Program-made: the position numbers and the translations under genes
Source of the DNA: Nesterenkonia marinintestina
GTDB taxonomy: Bacteria > Actinomycetota > Actinomycetes > Actinomycetales > Micrococcaceae
Reading direction: 5' to 3'
Length of the DNA: 53,992 nucleotides
Assembly: GCF_025420485.1 (NCBI RefSeq)
Contig: NZ_JAOEFD010000015.1
Location: 1 to 53,992 of the forward strand
In this document: positions 1 through 11,970 of the stretch, piece by piece
Layout of the letters: every line of letters starts with the position of its first letter
Numbering within the stretch: the first letter of the stretch is position 1
The notes under the pieces: model-generated
Told to the model about the DNA's origin: nothing
The model's input: only the letters and a program-made list of their open reading frames with translations
Databases searched by the model: none

Positions 1-460
1 GCGACACTACTTCGGTAGCGCGCGAAGGCGAGAGCCAGCTCCGGCGTCGGGACTCCGAAAAATCCCCATTCATTACCCCCACTGACAGGGTGGACATAGC
101 AAGAAGAAACCTCGAGCTCTTCTGAGTAGGTCGGGGCTTCTAGGAATGGGTTCATCGCGAGTACAGGTTTGCAGAGGACAATCCGAGGGACTTAGTTTGC
201 ATCCAGCCCCAGCCCCCTAAATCAACGAGACTGTGCTCAGAGGATCGGTCGATACCTATAGACCGGCCACTGCGGCTCAGCTCCTGCAGCGGTCTTGGGC
301 CGAAGTCTTCACTTGGCACGGTGATGTGATTCAGTAATGTTTAGGCACACGATCAAGTCGTTGATCGCATGCCGGCAACCTTAGCAATACAGTCTGGGTA
401 AGCGTCGTATATCTTAAGTCGCACAGATCCTTAAGGCCGATCCGTCACCCAGGATGCGGG
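1..460. other. gene-free stretch, lower GC
   Basis: No open frame here has actinobacterial codon bias, and the DNA is visibly less GC-rich than the rest of the window. Nothing recognisable as an RNA gene was found before the tRNA at 461. The only structure seen is a short inverted repeat near 350-367. It could be a decayed intergenic region or the edge of a laterally acquired segment continuing to the left. Confidence 0.5.
350..367. repeat. 7-bp inverted repeat
   Basis: CGATCAA and TTGATCG flank the 4-base spacer GTCG as a perfect inverted repeat. It has operator-like size, but no adjacent gene is visible that it could control, so its role is unknown. Confidence 0.3.
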
Positions 461-533
461 TGGAGGCTAGGGGACTCGAACCCCTGACATCCAGCTTGCA
501 AAGCTGGCGCTCTACCAGCTGAGCTAAGCCCCC
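461..533 (-). tRNA. tRNA-Ala (TGC)
   Basis: Read on the minus strand, a 73-nt cloverleaf begins GGGGGCTTAGCTC and ends with discriminator A. The anticodon loop carries TGC within CTTTGCAAG, and the T arm contains GGTTCGAGTCC. The acceptor stem has the G3-U70 pair that specifies alanine. CCA is not encoded. It lies downstream of the gyrA/DUF3566 operon beside tRNA-Ile, the arrangement seen after gyrA in mycobacteria. Confidence 0.97.
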
Positions 534-548
534 GAGGTGGGTATCCAG

Positions 549-677
549 TTAGTCCTTCTCGCCGTCGAGCGAGTCGGTGGCCGAGTCCCAGACCTTGCGG
601 CCCTCCTCGGCATCACGCCAGCGGCGGTACCCGACGATCCCGGCCGCGGTCAGGGCCAGCAGCGCGATTCTCCGCAT
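549..677 (-). CDS. DLW-39-like small protein
   Basis: A 42-residue minus-strand peptide begins MRRIALLALTAAG and ends DSLDGEKD. It has a short hydrophobic N-terminal segment (about residues 4-16), a basic stretch (YRRWRD), then the acidic KVWDSATDSL region. Very small proteins of this plan, called DLW-39 after the D-L-W tripeptide and length, are annotated beside the gyrA-linked tRNAs in many actinobacteria. Here the tripeptide is K-V-W, so it is a diverged member. Position between tRNA-Ile and tRNA-Ala on the same strand supports the call. Function is unknown; probably an N-terminally membrane-anchored peptide. Start ATG at 677 is preceded by GGAGGTGCC on the minus strand, a good ribosome binding site. 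Confidence 0.72.
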   Translation of the reverse strand: MRRIALLALTAAGIVGYRRWRDAEEGRKVWDSATDSLDGEKD

Positions 678-710
678 CGTCGGCACCTCCCGGGTGTGGG
701 ACCTTCAGAG

Positions 711-784
711 TGGGCGTACGAGGACTTGAACCTCGGACCTCATCGTTATCAGCGATGCGCTCTAACCGCCTGAGCTATACGCCC
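711..784 (-). tRNA. tRNA-Ile (GAT)
   Basis: A 74-nt minus-strand cloverleaf starts GGGCGTATAGCTC. The anticodon loop CTGATAA gives anticodon GAT. The T arm is GAGGTTCGAGTCCTC and the acceptor ends TACGCCC plus discriminator A, with no encoded CCA. It lies between DUF3566 and the DLW-39-like gene. Confidence 0.97.
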
Positions 785-887
785 TTGGTGTCGTCGGGGG
801 AGTCTGAGGAACCCCCGTAAGGGACTGCCCTCCGCAGGACGACCACTCCACATTACACCAGCGCCAGAACTGTCACAAAATCACTAC

Positions 888-901
888 GACCTCGCGAGGT
901 C
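888..901. terminator. palindrome downstream of DUF3566 gene
   Basis: GACCTCGCGAGGTC is a perfect 14-base palindrome about 30 bases past the minus-strand DUF3566 stop. On the minus strand it is followed after a few bases by ATTTTG. The loop would be tight and the T run is short, so termination is only a possibility. Confidence 0.25.
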
Positions 902-930
902 ACGACCTCGGACGCCGCCGAAACCCCTGA

Positions 931-1641
931 TCAGTCGTCGGTCAGGGTCACGCCGACGCCGCCGACCAGCGACGCCGAGATGTTGTACAGCACCGCCGCC
1001 AACATGGAGATCACCGTCAGCACGACCACGTTGATCACCGCGATGATCGTGGCGAATGAGGCCACCTGACCCAGAGTCACCATCTCCTGAACGGCGAACC
1101 CGCCGCCCTCGTCGCCGAGGATCTGCGCCAGCAGCTCATTGATGCGGTCGAAGATGCCTGTCAGATCCATCGCCGACCACAGCATCACCGCACACACCAC
1201 CGTCATGATGCCCAGCGCCACCGAGAGCAGGAAGCTCATCTTCAGCACCGACCACGGGTCCACCTTCGAGACCAGCAGCCGCGCCTTGCGGACCTTGGCC
1301 CGCGGAGTGGGACGCACCAGGCCAGGATTGGTCCTCCCACGGCCGGACCCGGCAGGGGCCGGACGAGGTCGCGGCGCCGGACGACGCCCAGCGTTCCCCG
1401 CAGGGGCGGGACCACGCTTCTCCGCCTCATCGGCGGTCGGACGTGCCGGCTGCCTCTCAGCGGCCCGCTTCTCCTCGGTCGCAGTGCCGGCCCTGGAGCT
1501 GGGCACAGACGACGTCTGCGAGGTCTCAGCCTTCGCGCCGCCGGACCGCTCACCGGAGGACGCGCCGTGGGCACGGGGACGCGGTGCCGGGAACCGGCTG
1601 GCCGGGCGGGACTCCCCGCCCTCGCTGCTGTTCGCGCTCAC
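931..1641 (-). CDS. DUF3566 membrane protein
   Basis: 236 residues. The first ~115 residues are disordered and rich in Ala, Pro, Arg and Ser. A C-terminal DUF3566 domain follows with two transmembrane helices (about residues 130-155, from [14 protein letters not shown] to MTVVCAVML, and 195-225, from [14 protein letters not shown] to ASLVGGVGV), ending in the typical TLTDD tail. The family is the conserved neighbour of gyrA in actinobacteria (Rv0007 in M. tuberculosis); its function is not established. The GTG start at 1641 overlaps the gyrA stop by four bases (GTGA), so translation is probably coupled and the gene is the last of the gyrB-gyrA unit. Confidence 0.9.
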   Translation of the reverse strand: MSANSSEGGESRPASRFPAPRPRAHGASSGERSGGAKAETSQTSSVPSSRAGTATEEKRAAERQPARPTADEAEKRGPAPAGNAGRRPAPRPRPAPAGSGRGRTNPGLVRPTPRAKVRKARLLVSKVDPWSVLKMSFLLSVALGIMTVVCAVMLWSAMDLTGIFDRINELLAQILGDEGGGFAVQEMVTLGQVASFATIIAVINVVVLTVISMLAAVLYNISASLVGGVGVTLTDD

Positions 1642-4283
1642 TGCTGTCCTCCATCGACGTCTTCGCGGTCAGGATCCAACGCTACTGCATCGTCGCCGGT
1701 GCTCGGCAGTGCCTCACCGTCATCCGGGGAAGCCGCACTCACCGCGGAATCCGCACCCTCAGCGGCCCCGTCATCGGCGGCCTCCTCACCCGCCGCGGCC
1801 AGGGCGTCACCCGAGGCGCGGGCCACCTTCAGGATCCTGTCCTTGCCGCGCGGCTTGGCGAAGATCACACCCATGGTGTCGCGGCCCTTCGAGGGCACAC
1901 CCTCCACCGCAGAACGCACCACGTTGCCCGACGCCATGACCACCAGGACCTCGTCGTCGGACTCGACGACCATCGCCCCGACCAGGTCGCCCCGGTCCTC
2001 GACCAGCTTGCCGACCTTGATGCCCAGACCACCACGGCCCTGCACCCGGTACTCCTCCACCGAGGAGCGCTTCGCATACCCGCCCTCGGTCACCACGAAC
2101 ACGTAGGAGTCCTCGGTGATCACATCAGCGGTGAGAAGCTCATCGTCCTCACGGAACTTCATCCCCGTCACACCGGAGGTCGCACGGCCCATCGGACGCA
2201 GCGCGTCGTCGGTGGCGGTAAAGCGCAGCGACTGGCCCTTCCGGGAGACCAGCATCAGGTCATCCTCGTCCGAGACCAGCTTCGCCGAGACCAGCTCGTC
2301 GTCCTCGCGCAGGTTAATCGCGATGACCCCGGCCTGACGCGGCGAATCGTAGTCGGTGAGCTTCGTCTTCTTCACCAGCCCACCCTTGGTGGCCAGCACC
2401 AGGTACGGGGCGTCGTCATAGCTGCGCAGCGGCAGCACACCGGCGATGTGCTCCTCCGGCTGGAACGCCACGATGTTCGCCACGTGCTGGCCCTTGGAAT
2501 CCCGGCCGGCCTCCATGAGGTCATAGCACTTGGACCGGTACACCCGGCCCAGGTTCGTGAAGAACAGGATCCACTGGTGCGTGGTCGTCACGAAGAAGTG
2601 CTCGACGACGTCGTCGGCGCGCAGCTGCGCCCCGCGCACCCCCTTGCCGCCGCGGTTCTGCGCCCGATAGTTGTCGATCCGGGTGCGCTTGACGTACCCG
2701 TCCCGGGTGACGGTGACGACCACGTCCTCCTCCGGGATCAGGTCCTCCATGGACATGTCCCCGTCGTAACCGAGCAGGATGTGGGTGCGCCGCTCGTCGC
2801 CGTGCTTGTCCACGATCCCGTCGAGCTCCTCGGAGATCAGCTCCCGCTGACGGTCCTCGGAGGCCAGGATCGACTTGAAGTCGGCGATGAGCTCCATGAG
2901 CTCGTCGTACTCCTCCTGCAGACGCTGACGCTCCAGGGCCGCGAGCTTGCGCAGCTGCATGTCCAGGATCGCCTGAGCCTGGTCGTCGTCGATGTCCAGC
3001 AGGGCCTTCAGGTTCTCCCGTGCGGCATCCACCGTGGAGGACCCGCGGATCGTGGAGATCACCCGATCCAGATCGTCCAGCGCCTTGAGCAGACCCACCT
3101 TGATGTGTGCTTCCCGCTCCGCCTTGGCCAGACGGAACCGGGTGCGACGGACGATGACCTCCATCTGGTGCATCACCCAGTGGTGGACGAAGGCGTCGAG
3201 GCTCAGCGTGCGCGGCACCCCGTCGACCAGAGCCAGCATGTTCGCCGAGAAGTTCTCCTGCAGCTGGGTGTGCTTGTACAGCTGATTCAGCACGACCTTC
3301 GGCACCGCATCGCGCTTGAGCACGATCACCAGGCGCTGACCGGTGCGCCCGGAGGACTCGTCGCGCAGGTCCGCGATGCCGGAGACCTTGCCGTCGCGCA
3401 GCAGCTGCCCGATCTTCAGCGCCAGATTCTCCGGGTTCGCGTGGTACGGCAGCTCGGTGACCACCAGGCATGTCCGGCCCTGGATCTCCTCGACGTTGAC
3501 CACCGCACGCATCGTGATCGACCCGCGACCGGTGCGGTAGGTCTCCTCGATGCCCCGGGTGCCCAGGATCTGCGCCCCGGTGGGGAAGTCCGGGCCCTTG
3601 ATGTGCTCCAGCAGAGCCTCCAGCAGCTCCTCACGCGAGGCCTCCGGGTTCTCCAGATACCACTTCACCCCGGCGGCCACCTCACGCAGATTGTGCGGCG
3701 GGATGTTGGTGGCCATGCCGACGGCGATGCCGGAGGACCCGTTGACCAACAGGTTCGGGAACCTGGCCGGCAGCACGGTGGGCTCCTGCTGGCGACCGTC
3801 GTAGTTGTCCTGGAAGTCGACGGTGTCCTCGGTGATGTCCCGGACCATCTCCATGGCCAGCGGGGCCATCTTGGTCTCGGTGTACCTCGGGGCGGCCGGG
3901 CCGTCGTTGCCCGGGTTGCCGAAGTTCCCCTGACCCAGCGCCAGCGGGTAGCGCATCACCCAGTCCTGGATCAGGCGGGCCAGGGCGTCGTAGATCGCGG
4001 TGTCGCCGTGGGGGTGGTAGTTGCCCATCACGTCGCCGACCACGCGCGCACACTTGTTGAAGGAGCGGTCCGGACGGAAGCCGCCGTCGTACATCGCGTA
4101 GATGACCCGGCGGTGGACCGGCTTGAGCCCGTCGCGGACGTCCGGCAGCGCACGGCCGACGATGACGGCCATCGCGTAGTCCAGGTAGGACCGCTTCATC
4201 TCGGTCTGCAGGTCCACCTGGCGGACCCGGTCGGTCAGGACCGAGGACTCGCCGGTGCCGGGGTTCTCAGTGTTCTCACTCAC
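1638..4283 (-). CDS. gyrA: DNA gyrase subunit A
   Basis: 881 residues, the breakage-reunion subunit of the A2B2 gyrase that introduces negative supercoils. The catalytic tyrosine is Tyr134 in AAPRYTE. The quinolone-resistance region reads [10 protein letters not shown] with Thr95 at the position of E. coli Ser83 and Asp99 at that of Asp87. The C-terminal pinwheel carries a GyrA box variant, QNRGGKG, which supports true gyrase rather than topo IV. The tail (about residues 835-881) is acidic and low-complexity. The GTG start at 4283 follows a GAGGGAG ribosome binding site on the minus strand. The gene lies 67 bases after gyrB and overlaps the DUF3566 gene, so the three are probably one operon. 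Confidence 0.98.
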   Translation of the reverse strand: MSENTENPGTGESSVLTDRVRQVDLQTEMKRSYLDYAMAVIVGRALPDVRDGLKPVHRRVIYAMYDGGFRPDRSFNKCARVVGDVMGNYHPHGDTAIYDALARLIQDWVMRYPLALGQGNFGNPGNDGPAAPRYTETKMAPLAMEMVRDITEDTVDFQDNYDGRQQEPTVLPARFPNLLVNGSSGIAVGMATNIPPHNLREVAAGVKWYLENPEASREELLEALLEHIKGPDFPTGAQILGTRGIEETYRTGRGSITMRAVVNVEEIQGRTCLVVTELPYHANPENLALKIGQLLRDGKVSGIADLRDESSGRTGQRLVIVLKRDAVPKVVLNQLYKHTQLQENFSANMLALVDGVPRTLSLDAFVHHWVMHQMEVIVRRTRFRLAKAEREAHIKVGLLKALDDLDRVISTIRGSSTVDAARENLKALLDIDDDQAQAILDMQLRKLAALERQRLQEEYDELMELIADFKSILASEDRQRELISEELDGIVDKHGDERRTHILLGYDGDMSMEDLIPEEDVVVTVTRDGYVKRTRIDNYRAQNRGGKGVRGAQLRADDVVEHFFVTTTHQWILFFTNLGRVYRSKCYDLMEAGRDSKGQHVANIVAFQPEEHIAGVLPLRSYDDAPYLVLATKGGLVKKTKLTDYDSPRQAGVIAINLREDDELVSAKLVSDEDDLMLVSRKGQSLRFTATDDALRPMGRATSGVTGMKFREDDELLTADVITEDSYVFVVTEGGYAKRSSVEEYRVQGRGGLGIKVGKLVEDRGDLVGAMVVESDDEVLVVMASGNVVRSAVEGVPSKGRDTMGVIFAKPRGKDRILKVARASGDALAAAGEEAADDGAAEGADSAVSAASPDDGEALPSTGDDAVALDPDREDVDGGQQ

Positions 4284-4350
4284 GTACGGTGCTCTCCCTC
4301 ATCGAGGACGGCTGGGTCGAAGGACGGATGATGCCGGGGACGACGGGGCA

Positions 4351-6447
<2,097 letters not shown>

Positions 6448-6530
6448 TCAGCACCGGGGGCCGGCCACCTGGAAGTGGTGTCGCGGCCGGGACATGGACC
6501 GACCCGAGACTGCTGCTCGGGCCGGGTGTC

Positions 6531-6536
6531 AGTCTA
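6531..6536 (-). promoter_or_regulatory. candidate -10 of gyrB promoter
   Basis: On the minus strand TAGACT matches the actinobacterial -10 consensus TANNNT and lies about 100 bases before the gyrB start in the dciA-gyrB gap. No convincing -35 box was found at the correct distance. Confidence 0.4.
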
Positions 6537-6595
6537 CCGCGAAAACCGCCTGATGCCTCAGTGGGAGGGTCGGTGAGGTGTGGAAGTCACCCTGC

Positions 6596-6613
6596 GCGGC
6601 CTCAGAAGGCCGC
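6596..6613. terminator. hairpin downstream of dciA
   Basis: GCGGCCT and AGGCCGC form a perfect 7-bp stem with loop CAGA, about 85 bases beyond the dciA stop. There is no T tract on either strand, so this may be a weak or factor-dependent terminator. Confidence 0.35.
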
Positions 6614-6697
6614 TCCCAGCGCTCAGCCGGTCCGCATGTGAGGCCGGGGTCGCCCACGGGCCTGGCAGTGCGGCAGGAGCGCGTCCGACGGCGTCGG

Positions 6698-7324
6698 TCA
6701 CCCGTAGGTGTCCCGGGGGCCCCGTCCGCGCACCGAGAGCCGGCCCTTCTTCCACGACGGAGCCTGGGGTCCGCGGATGCGCAGACCGGTGACGATGCCG
6801 CGGCCCAGCTCCCGGGTGAACACGTCCATGAGCTGGGGCTGCATGAGCTTCAGGTTCGTCGCCCAGGCGGTGGTGTCGCAGACGACGTCGACGACCCCGT
6901 CCTCGAACCTCTCCGGCCGGCAGTGCTCGGCGACCTGCGGACCCACCAGCTGATCCCAGCGGGCGACCACCGACCCCACCGCCACCGGGGCGGTCCATCC
7001 GCGGTGGGCGATCAGCCGATCCACCACCGGACCGAGCAGGCTCGGGTCCCGCCCGGACCCGCGCGCCCCGGAGGATCCCGAGAATCCTGCCGACCCTGCC
7101 GATTCGGCGGCGCGGCGGGCCCCGGCACGCGGGTCGCCGGCCAGGGAACCCGACCGGGGCACACCGCGCAGCCGATGTTCGCCGCGGGACTCGGCGGCCC
7201 GACGCATCCGGGCGAGCAGGATCCCCGCGGCATCCTCCACCTGGCTGGCGGCGATGCCGTCCGGACTGGGCTCCGGCTCCGGCGACGGGGTCCCGGCGGG
7301 GCCGACGATGGTCGGGGAGTTCAC
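6698..7324 (-). CDS. dciA: DciA-type helicase loader (DUF721)
   Basis: 208 residues. The DUF721/DciA domain covers about residues 95-190: DRLIAHRGWTAPVAVGSVVARWDQLVGP, then VVDVVCDTTAWATNLKLMQPQL and IVTGLRIRGP. DciA is the ancestral loader or activator of the replicative helicase DnaB in bacteria lacking DnaC/DnaI, and dnaB lies at the far end of this window. The N-terminal ~90 residues are poorly conserved and Gly/Ser/Arg-rich. The GTG start at 7324 overlaps the recF stop (GTGA), so it is translationally coupled to recF, the usual dnaN-recF-dciA order in actinobacteria. Confidence 0.92.
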   Translation of the reverse strand: MNSPTIVGPAGTPSPEPEPSPDGIAASQVEDAAGILLARMRRAAESRGEHRLRGVPRSGSLAGDPRAGARRAAESAGSAGFSGSSGARGSGRDPSLLGPVVDRLIAHRGWTAPVAVGSVVARWDQLVGPQVAEHCRPERFEDGVVDVVCDTTAWATNLKLMQPQLMDVFTRELGRGIVTGLRIRGPQAPSWKKGRLSVRGRGPRDTYG

Positions 7325-8529
7325 TGCTGATCCTCAACGGCAGACATCTGTGTGATCTGTGAGATCTGGTCCGCCGACTCGACCCGGAAGGCGTGATCGA
7401 GCAGAGGCTCCGGGACGTCGTCGTCGACGGCGGCGGTGACCAGCAGCTGCTCGGCCTCCGAGGCCAGATCGGCCAGACGACGACGCCGGCGGGCGTCGAG
7501 CTCAGCGAAGACGTCGTCGAGGATCAGGACCGGACGGCCCCCGTCGGAGGGATCGTCGTCGACCATGACCCGGTATCCGGCCAGGCGCACGGCCAGGGCG
7601 AACGACCAGGTCTCCCCGTGGGAGGCGTAACCCTTGACCGGCACCTCGTCCAGGCTGAGGTGCACATCATCCCGATGGGGACCGACCAGCGTCATCCCCC
7701 GCTCCCGCTCCTGCTTCCGGGCCCCCTGCAGCCCGGTCAGCATCCGTTCGGTGAGCTGCTCCCGGGGCGGGACGGACTGGGCGACGACCTCACCGTCGGG
7801 GGGACCCCCCGCGGAGTCCTCGCCTCGGCCGTCCAGGGAGCTGAGGTAGCCCATGGTCGCAGTGCGCACGCTGCCGGAGAGCTGCTGATAGGCCTCCGCC
7901 GCATGGGGCCGCAGCGCCTCGAGGACCTCCAGCCGGGCGTGCAGCACCCGGGATCCGGCGTCGGCGAGCTGGTGGTCCCAGACGTCGAGAGTGGACTCGT
8001 GGGTGGCGGTGAATCCCTCGTTCCGGATCGACTTGAGCAGGGCGTTGCGCTGCTTCAGCACCTTCTCGTAGTCGAGGCGCACCGACCCCAGAGCCGGACG
8101 CAGCTGCACGGCGAGGTCGTCGAGCAGGCGACGCCGCACCCCCGGGGAGCCCTTGATGAGCTCGAGGTCCTCCGGGGCGAAGAGCACGGTGCGCAGCACC
8201 CCGAGCACCTCGGAGGCCCGCACCGCCGATCCGCGGTTGATCCGGGCCCGGTTCGCCCGACCCGGGTTGATCTCCACTTCGAGCAGCGCCTCCCGGGATC
8301 CGCGATGAGCCTGGGCACGGATGATCGCCTGGTCCGTGCCGTGGCGCACCAGCGGCGCATCCTGGGAGACCCGGTGGGAGGAGAGTGTGGAGAGATAGCC
8401 GACGGCCTCGACGACGTTGGTCTTGCCGACCCCGTTGAAGCCCAGCAGCACGTTCGGCCCCGGCGCGAACTCGATCTGCGCCTCGGCGTAGCTGCGGTAG
8501 TCCTGCAGCGTGAGATGACTCAGCCGCAC
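7321..8529 (-). CDS. recF: DNA replication/repair protein RecF
   Basis: 402 residues, an SMC-like ATPase that helps RecOR load RecA at single-strand gaps. The Walker A motif is GFNGVGKT at residues 30-37, the signature region lies near SHGETWSFALAVRLA, and Walker B is LILDDVFAELD. The length is slightly above the usual 360-390 because of an inserted loop around residues 215-235 (SSLDGRGEDSAGGPPDG). The GTG start at 8529 lies 7 bases after dnaN. Part of the dnaN-recF-dciA operon beside oriC. Confidence 0.97.
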   Translation of the reverse strand: MRLSHLTLQDYRSYAEAQIEFAPGPNVLLGFNGVGKTNVVEAVGYLSTLSSHRVSQDAPLVRHGTDQAIIRAQAHRGSREALLEVEINPGRANRARINRGSAVRASEVLGVLRTVLFAPEDLELIKGSPGVRRRLLDDLAVQLRPALGSVRLDYEKVLKQRNALLKSIRNEGFTATHESTLDVWDHQLADAGSRVLHARLEVLEALRPHAAEAYQQLSGSVRTATMGYLSSLDGRGEDSAGGPPDGEVVAQSVPPREQLTERMLTGLQGARKQERERGMTLVGPHRDDVHLSLDEVPVKGYASHGETWSFALAVRLAGYRVMVDDDPSDGGRPVLILDDVFAELDARRRRRLADLASEAEQLLVTAAVDDDVPEPLLDHAFRVESADQISQITQMSAVEDQQ

Positions 8530-8536
8530 GGACGGC

Positions 8537-9664
8537 TCACTGGTTGAGCAGACGGACCGGCATCAGCAGATACCGGAAGTCGCTGGAATTCTCCCCGTCG
8601 GGGGTGTCCTGGCCGGTGATCATCGCCGGCTTCGGGGCGGAGACGAAGGAGAACCGCAGGTACTCGCTGTCGATGACGTTGAGCCCCTCGTTCAGGTACA
8701 TCGGATTGAACCCGACGGTGATCGGTTCCCCGGTCAGATCCGCCGAGACGACCTCCGAGGCCGCCGCGGCGTCGTCGGCGCCGGCGTCGAGGACCAGCTG
8801 CTGGTCCTCGGTGAACTGCAGCCGCACGTGCGAATTCCGCTCGGCGACCAGCGAGACGCGACGGGCGGCCTCGATGAGCTCCCCGGTCCGGACCACCGCG
8901 TGGATGGGGGTCTGCTCGGGGAAGAGCTGACGGATCTTCGGGTAGTCGCCGTCGACCAGCACCGAGGTCGTCCGGCGGCCGCCGGAGGAGAAGCCGATCA
9001 TCTCCGCCTCATCGCTCATCGCGATGGAGAGCTCACCGCCGCCGGCCAGGGACTTGGCGACGTCGTTGAGGGTCTTGGCCTTGATCAGCGCCGAGGTCGA
9101 GATGTCGGGCCGGGCCGGAGCCCAGGTGATCTCCCGCATGGCCAGCCGATAGCGGTCGGTGGCCAGGAAGGTCATGGTGTCGCCCTCGAACTCCACCTTG
9201 ACCCCGGTGAGGATCGGCAGGGTGTCGTCCTTCGAAGCCGCGGTGATGACCTGGGCCACGGCACGGGCGAAGGCGGCGCCGTCGACGGTGCCGGCGAGCT
9301 CCGGCATGGCCGGAAGCTCGGGATACTCGTCCACCGGCATCGTCGCCAGGGTGAACTTTGAGGACCGGCAGGTGACCAGGACCTTGGAGTCCTGCTGCTC
9401 GACGGTGACCGGTGCGTCCGGCAGCGCTCTGACGATGTCGTTGAGCAGTCGTCCGGAGACCAGCACGGTGCCCTCGGTCTCGACGTCGGCCTCGATGTGC
9501 AGCTGAGCGGAGATCTCGTGGTCGAAGCTGGAGATCGTGACGGTCTGCCCCTCAGCGGTGATCAGCAGACCGGAGAGCACCGGAGCAGGCGGACGGGGGG
9601 AGAGCGCACGGGCCGTCCAGGAGACGGCCTCGGTCAGGACGTCTCGCGCCGCAGTGAACTTCAC
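8537..9664 (-). CDS. dnaN: DNA polymerase III sliding clamp (beta)
   Basis: 375 residues. The N-terminus MKFTAARDVLTEAVSWTARA and the C-terminus YLLMPVRLLNQ are characteristic of the beta clamp, which dimerises around DNA and tethers polymerase III, with binding clefts for DnaE, DnaQ and RecF partners. Three clamp folds fit the length. The GTG start at 9664 is preceded by AAAGG on the minus strand. It is separated from dnaA by 677 bases of oriC DNA and so must have its own promoter there; a TAGGCT -10-like element lies about 80 bases upstream. Confidence 0.98.
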   Translation of the reverse strand: MKFTAARDVLTEAVSWTARALSPRPPAPVLSGLLITAEGQTVTISSFDHEISAQLHIEADVETEGTVLVSGRLLNDIVRALPDAPVTVEQQDSKVLVTCRSSKFTLATMPVDEYPELPAMPELAGTVDGAAFARAVAQVITAASKDDTLPILTGVKVEFEGDTMTFLATDRYRLAMREITWAPARPDISTSALIKAKTLNDVAKSLAGGGELSIAMSDEAEMIGFSSGGRRTTSVLVDGDYPKIRQLFPEQTPIHAVVRTGELIEAARRVSLVAERNSHVRLQFTEDQQLVLDAGADDAAAASEVVSADLTGEPITVGFNPMYLNEGLNVIDSEYLRFSFVSAPKPAMITGQDTPDGENSSDFRYLLMPVRLLNQ

Positions 9665-9784
9665 TGATCATCGCCTTTCGATGCGGGTCAGGAGCGGAGC
9701 CTGCACGGATGTCAAGCATCATCGCCGCTGTGTCGAGAGTTGAGCCTACCTGTCAGGTCGGTCACGATGCCACTGCCGATCCAC

Positions 9785-9798
9785 AGGCATATATGCCT
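9785..9798. repeat. perfect 14-bp palindrome in the dnaN upstream region
   Basis: AGGCATATATGCCT is self-complementary over its whole length. It sits about 120 bases before dnaN and could be an operator for an unknown factor. No family was recognised. Confidence 0.35.
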
Positions 9799-9941
9799 TC
9801 GGGCCCGGACGGTCGGACCACATGTAGTGATGCGATCTGAGTTCGGGCACCGGATCGGAGTGTTCGATGTGCCGTGGAGCCAGTGTGTGCTCTCTGTATC
9901 TCTCTGGAATAGGGAGAAGTGTTAACAAGTCATGTGGAAAG

Positions 9942-9950
9942 TGTGGATAA
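9942..9950 (-). promoter_or_regulatory. perfect DnaA box
   Basis: TGTGGATAA is the exact reverse complement of the consensus TTATCCACA. It is immediately preceded by a related TGTGGAAAG. Confidence 0.85.
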
Positions 9951-10341
9951 CGGGCTCCTCCACGTGTTCTGCGCGGATCCTCCTGTGCACCGGACGGTGG
10001 AATTCCTCCGTTTCGCCTGTGAACGGGCCGTGGACGGAGATCCCCGCCGTGACGGCGATCTCCGCAGGAAGTGCCTCGTCGTCCCCAGGTCTGCGGCAGT
10101 TCTTCGTCCTTCGTCCACGATCTTCTCCACAGGTGTGGGATGCCCGGTGGAGAGAATCCACGTCCGGTTGTGGAAATGTGTGCAGAACTGTGGAGAACTC
10201 GACGGCTCGGACGACGACCAGCCGCAGGATCCTGCCGAACTACATATGTGTGAGATGTGAGGGGCCGTGTTCTCCACAGCTGTAGACCACGGACTTGACT
10301 TCAGAACACCATGTGGTCCCGGATGTGATGAGCCTGTGCGG

Positions 10342-11970
10342 TCAGCGCTGCTGCTTGATCTTGTTCGTCAGCTCGGTGACCTGATTGAACACCGCGCGCC
10401 GCTCGGCCATCAGCTCACGGATCTTCCGCTCGGCGTAGATCACCGTGGTGTGGTCGCGGCCGCCCAGGGCCTGCCCGATCTTCGGCAGCGACATCTCCGT
10501 AAGCTCCCGCAGCAGATACATCGCGATCTGCCGGGCGGTGACCAGGGTCCGGTTCCGCGACTTCGACATCAGCTCCTCGACGGTGAAGCTGTAGTACTCA
10601 GCGGTGGCGTCGATGATCTGCTCGGCGGTGATCTCCTGGACGTTGTCGTCGCTGATCAGATCCCGCATCACCTGCTCGGCCAGTGGGAGGTCCACCGCCT
10701 GCTTGTTCAGCGAGGCATAGGCGGTCACGCGGATCAGCGCACCCTCGAGCTCACGGATGTTCGTGGAGATCTTGTCGGCGATGTACTCCATGACGTCGTC
10801 CGGACAGGAGAAGTTCTCCGCGGTGGCCTTCTTCCGCAGGATCGCGATCCGGGTCTCCAGGTCCGGGGGCTGGATGTCGGTGATCAGCCCCCACTCGAAC
10901 CGGGAGCGCAGCCGCTCCTCGAAGCCGGAGAGCTGCTTGGGCGGCAGGTCCGAGGTGATCACGACCTGCTTGTTGTTGTTGTAGAGCGTGTTGAACGTGT
11001 GGAAGAACTCCTCGACCGTCCGCTCCTTGTCCGCGAGGAACTGGATGTCGTCGAGCAGCAGCACGTCCACGCTGCGGTAGGCGTTCTTGAAGCTCGCGCC
11101 CTCATCGTCACGGATGGAGTTGATGAAGTCGTTCGTGAACTCCTCGGAGTTCACGTACCGGACGCGGATCCCCGAATAGAGACGCTGGGCGTAGTGGCCG
11201 ATCGCGTGCAGCAGGTGGGTCTTGCCCAGTCCGGAGTCCCCATAGATGAACAGCGGGTTGTACGCCTTGGCCGGGGCCTCGGCCACCGCATTGGCCGCCG
11301 CATGGGCGAAGCGGTTCGAGGAACCGATGACGAAGGTGTCGAAAGTGTAGCGCGGGTTCAGCCGGGAGGTCTTGAAGCTGCCGGCCTGATCCTCTGCGGC
11401 CGCGGCCGAGAGCAGGGTCTCGTGCTGGGCCATCCCCGAGGGTCCGGTCGGCTGAGGACCCGTCGGCTGCATCGTGGTCGGCTGAGGACCCGTCGGCTGT
11501 GCGGGAGCCGGTGCGGTGTGCGACAGGGTCGGATAGACGTCGTCGAAGGCGGTGGAGGAGGCTGAGGCCGCCGACCGGGGAGAGGGATCGGCCGTCGGAC
11601 GCGGACCGGCCGCGCCCGGGGGCCCCGTCGGACGCGGAGGTGTGGGCCGGGATGCCGGACCGTCGCCGTCGGAGTCCGCCAGCTGCTGGGCCGCGAGCTG
11701 GGGGTCGATCACATAGGCGCACAGGATGTCCCTGCCGAAGACGGTCCGCAGCGCCTGACTCAGCTGAGTCTGGAGGGTCGACTGCATCAGCCGACGCAGC
11801 CGTTCGTTGGGCACGGCGATGACCAGGGTGTCGCCGATCAGCTGATCCCCCTGGGGCTGGGCCCGGCCGACGTCGGCCAGCTGGACCCCGCCGATCCCGT
11901 GATGGTCGCGCAGCTCGGCGATCAGCTGCTCCCAGCGTTCTGCGACGCCGTGCTCAGAGTCCACGGACAC
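10342..11970 (-). CDS. dnaA: chromosomal replication initiator DnaA
   Basis: 542 residues. Domain I (about 1-90) has the [10 protein letters not shown] start and IVIDPQ-like end. A Pro/Thr/Gln-rich domain II linker with repeated PTGPQPT units covers about 105-185. The AAA+ domain has Walker A GDSGLGKT near residue 243 and Walker [10 protein letters not shown]. Domain IV contains the DnaA signature [15 protein letters not shown] that reads the DnaA box. GTG at 11970 is chosen because AGGAGG lies 7 bases upstream; a second in-frame GTG six bases downstream (11964) is the alternative. DnaA boxes flank the gene on both sides, so autoregulation is likely. Confidence 0.98.
   Translation of the reverse strand: MSVDSEHGVAERWEQLIAELRDHHGIGGVQLADVGRAQPQGDQLIGDTLVIAVPNERLRRLMQSTLQTQLSQALRTVFGRDILCAYVIDPQLAAQQLADSDGDGPASRPTPPRPTGPPGAAGPRPTADPSPRSAASASSTAFDDVYPTLSHTAPAPAQPTGPQPTTMQPTGPQPTGPSGMAQHETLLSAAAAEDQAGSFKTSRLNPRYTFDTFVIGSSNRFAHAAANAVAEAPAKAYNPLFIYGDSGLGKTHLLHAIGHYAQRLYSGIRVRYVNSEEFTNDFINSIRDDEGASFKNAYRSVDVLLLDDIQFLADKERTVEEFFHTFNTLYNNNKQVVITSDLPPKQLSGFEERLRSRFEWGLITDIQPPDLETRIAILRKKATAENFSCPDDVMEYIADKISTNIRELEGALIRVTAYASLNKQAVDLPLAEQVMRDLISDDNVQEITAEQIIDATAEYYSFTVEELMSKSRNRTLVTARQIAMYLLRELTEMSLPKIGQALGGRDHTTVIYAERKIRELMAERRAVFNQVTELTNKIKQQR

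Larger units (their letters stand above)
9665..10341. other. oriC: oriC, dnaN-dnaA arm
   Basis: This gap separates the minus-strand dnaN and dnaA genes and has no coding gene. It contains a perfect DnaA box (TGTGGATAA, 9942-9950) and one-mismatch boxes TTCTCCACA (10123-10131), TGTGGAGAA (10189-10197) and TTCTCCACA (10270-10278). Weaker matches occur at 9933 and 10169. GTTAACAAGT next to the perfect box is comparatively AT-rich and could be part of the unwinding element. Box-rich DNA beside dnaA is the usual place for actinobacterial oriC. Gene orientation diverges around this region, consistent with bidirectional replication. Confidence 0.85.

Noticed and set aside
1443-4331. 962-codon plus-strand frame opposite gyrA
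   Set aside because: Antisense shadow caused by high GC; gyrA on the minus strand has full family motifs.
10267-11565. 432-codon plus-strand frame opposite dnaA
   Set aside because: Shadow; dnaA motifs are unambiguous on the other strand.
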